Source of the DNA: Candidatus Omnitrophota bacterium
Lineage (GTDB): Bacteria; Ratteibacteria; UBA8468; B48-G9; JAFGKM01
NCBI GenBank assembly: GCA_022704985.1
Contig: JAKJFI010000054.1
Span: 1 to 6,455 of the forward strand
DNA: 6,455 nucleotides
Reading direction: 5' to 3'
A program made the position numbers and the translations under genes. The notes under the pieces are model-generated. The model saw nothing but the letters and a program-made list of their open reading frames with translations. It made no database searches and was not told where the DNA came from. Positions 5,846-6,455 of the stretch are shown here, one piece after another. The stretch's first letter is position 1. Each line of letters opens with the position of its first letter.

Positions 5846-5852
5846 TAACATA

Positions 5853-6455
5853 ATGGAAAAGGAAATATTTGACCGGCTTCTTGAGAAGTCGGCGCTCGAT
5901 GAAACGGAAAGTTATAATGTTTTTCGAGACATAATGGAGGAAAAGGTTTCACATGTCCGGGCGGCTGCTTTTCTCTCTCTGTTAAGCATGAAAGGTGAAC
6001 AGCCATCGGAGATTGCGGGCGCCGCAAGGTTATTGAGGGATAAGGCGACCGTCATAAGCACATCCGGACTGAAGACTGTGTGCGATACATGCGGAACTGG
6101 CGGAGACCGTTCCGGCACATTTAACATATCCACGTGTACCGCTCTCCTGAGTTTTTCATGCGGGTTGACTGTCGCAAAACATGGAAACCGTGCGGCTACC
6201 AGCCAATGCGGAAGCGCGGATGTTCTTGAAAGCGTCGGATACAGGATTGACCTTGAACCTTCCAGGAGCGAGGCCCTTCTCAAGGAGCAGGGATTCGCTT
6301 TCCTTTTTGCGCCGCTTTATCATAAGGCGATGAAGAATGTCGCTCATGTGAGAAGAGAACTGGGCTTCAGGACGATGTTTAACATTATAGGACCTTTGTG
6401 TAATCCGGCCTGTTCGAATGTGCAGATAATGGGGGTAAGCGACTACAACCTGATG
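5853..6455 (+). CDS. trpD: Anthranilate phosphoribosyltransferase, N-terminal part (3' end outside window)
   Basis: TrpD joins anthranilate to PRPP, giving phosphoribosyl-anthranilate, the second step of tryptophan synthesis. The frame is open for 201 codons up to the last base, about 60% of a usual 340-residue TrpD. The helical N-terminal domain (about 1-72) is followed by DTCGTGGDRSGTFNIST at 78-94, including the PRPP-binding GTGGD and NIST motifs. KHGNRAATSQCGSADVLE follows at 109-126, the FAPLYHKAM stretch at 152-160, and the anthranilate-contacting VRRELGFRTMFNIIGPLCNP at 166-185. The N-terminal helices make thymidine phosphorylase or another family member unlikely. The ATG at 5853 has AGGA at 5842-5845, 7 bases upstream. 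The pair AT-SQ-C before GSAD differs from the E. coli form but is a known type of variation. No other trp gene is visible; neighbours to the right lie outside the window. Confidence 0.96.
   Translation, partial: MEKEIFDRLLEKSALDETESYNVFRDIMEEKVSHVRAAAFLSLLSMKGEQPSEIAGAARLLRDKATVISTSGLKTVCDTCGTGGDRSGTFNISTCTALLSFSCGLTVAKHGNRAATSQCGSADVLESVGYRIDLEPSRSEALLKEQGFAFLFAPLYHKAMKNVAHVRRELGFRTMFNIIGPLCNPACSNVQIMGVSDYNLM

Noticed and set aside
5912..6347. Minus-strand open frames opposite trpD
   Set aside because: The plus strand encodes TrpD with all signature motifs across this stretch, so the minus frames are by-products.
1..6455. CRISPR arrays, tRNA genes, insertion sequences, phage or defence genes
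   Set aside because: No repeated spacer pattern, no cloverleaf-like sequence, no transposase or integrase motif, and nearly all bases are taken up by recognisable core genes.

Overview
The window is 6,455 bases of compact bacterial chromosome. Shine-Dalgarno sites are purine-rich, sigma-70-like promoters are visible, and intergenic gaps are very short. It holds eight protein-coding genes: six complete, one cut at the left edge and one cut at the right edge. I see no tRNA, rRNA, CRISPR array, insertion sequence, phage gene or toxin-antitoxin pair. All recognisable products are core functions: tRNA charging, transcription initiation, purine salvage, amino-acid biosynthesis, vitamin uptake and protein turnover. 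The mix and the moderately low GC would fit a free-living anaerobe or an uncultivated lineage near Omnitrophota, Elusimicrobiota or Nitrospirota. That placement is a guess; nothing in the sequence fixes the taxon.

Left block, plus strand (1-1822): the C-terminal end of alanyl-tRNA synthetase (alaS), a 272-residue sigma-70 family factor, and adenine phosphoribosyltransferase (apt). Consecutive genes overlap by 4 and 14 bases, so they look like one translationally coupled operon. The sigma factor is the most unusual protein here, because several residues that read the promoter -10 element in RpoD are replaced.

Middle block, minus strand (4734 down to 1819): an M16-family zinc peptidase, a BioY biotin transporter subunit and an aspartate-semialdehyde dehydrogenase (asd), with gaps of 52 and 5 bases. 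The stop codons of apt and asd overlap tail to tail by 4 bases, leaving no space for an ordinary terminator between the converging operons.

Right block, plus strand (4853-6455): a COG1082-type TIM-barrel sugar isomerase/epimerase, then, after a 136-base gap, the first 201 codons of trpD (anthranilate phosphoribosyltransferase), which runs off the window. The 118 bases between the M16 gene and the isomerase gene (4735-4852) carry two good divergent promoters lying on top of each other, plus an inverted repeat and a small hairpin in the isomerase leader. The gap before trpD holds two dyads, an isolated TTGACA and a possible 26-codon leader ORF.

I found no clear sign of a novel multi-gene system. 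The points best worth following are the divergent sigma factor, the overlapping promoter pair, the altered cofactor loops of the Asd protein, and the structured leader of trpD.
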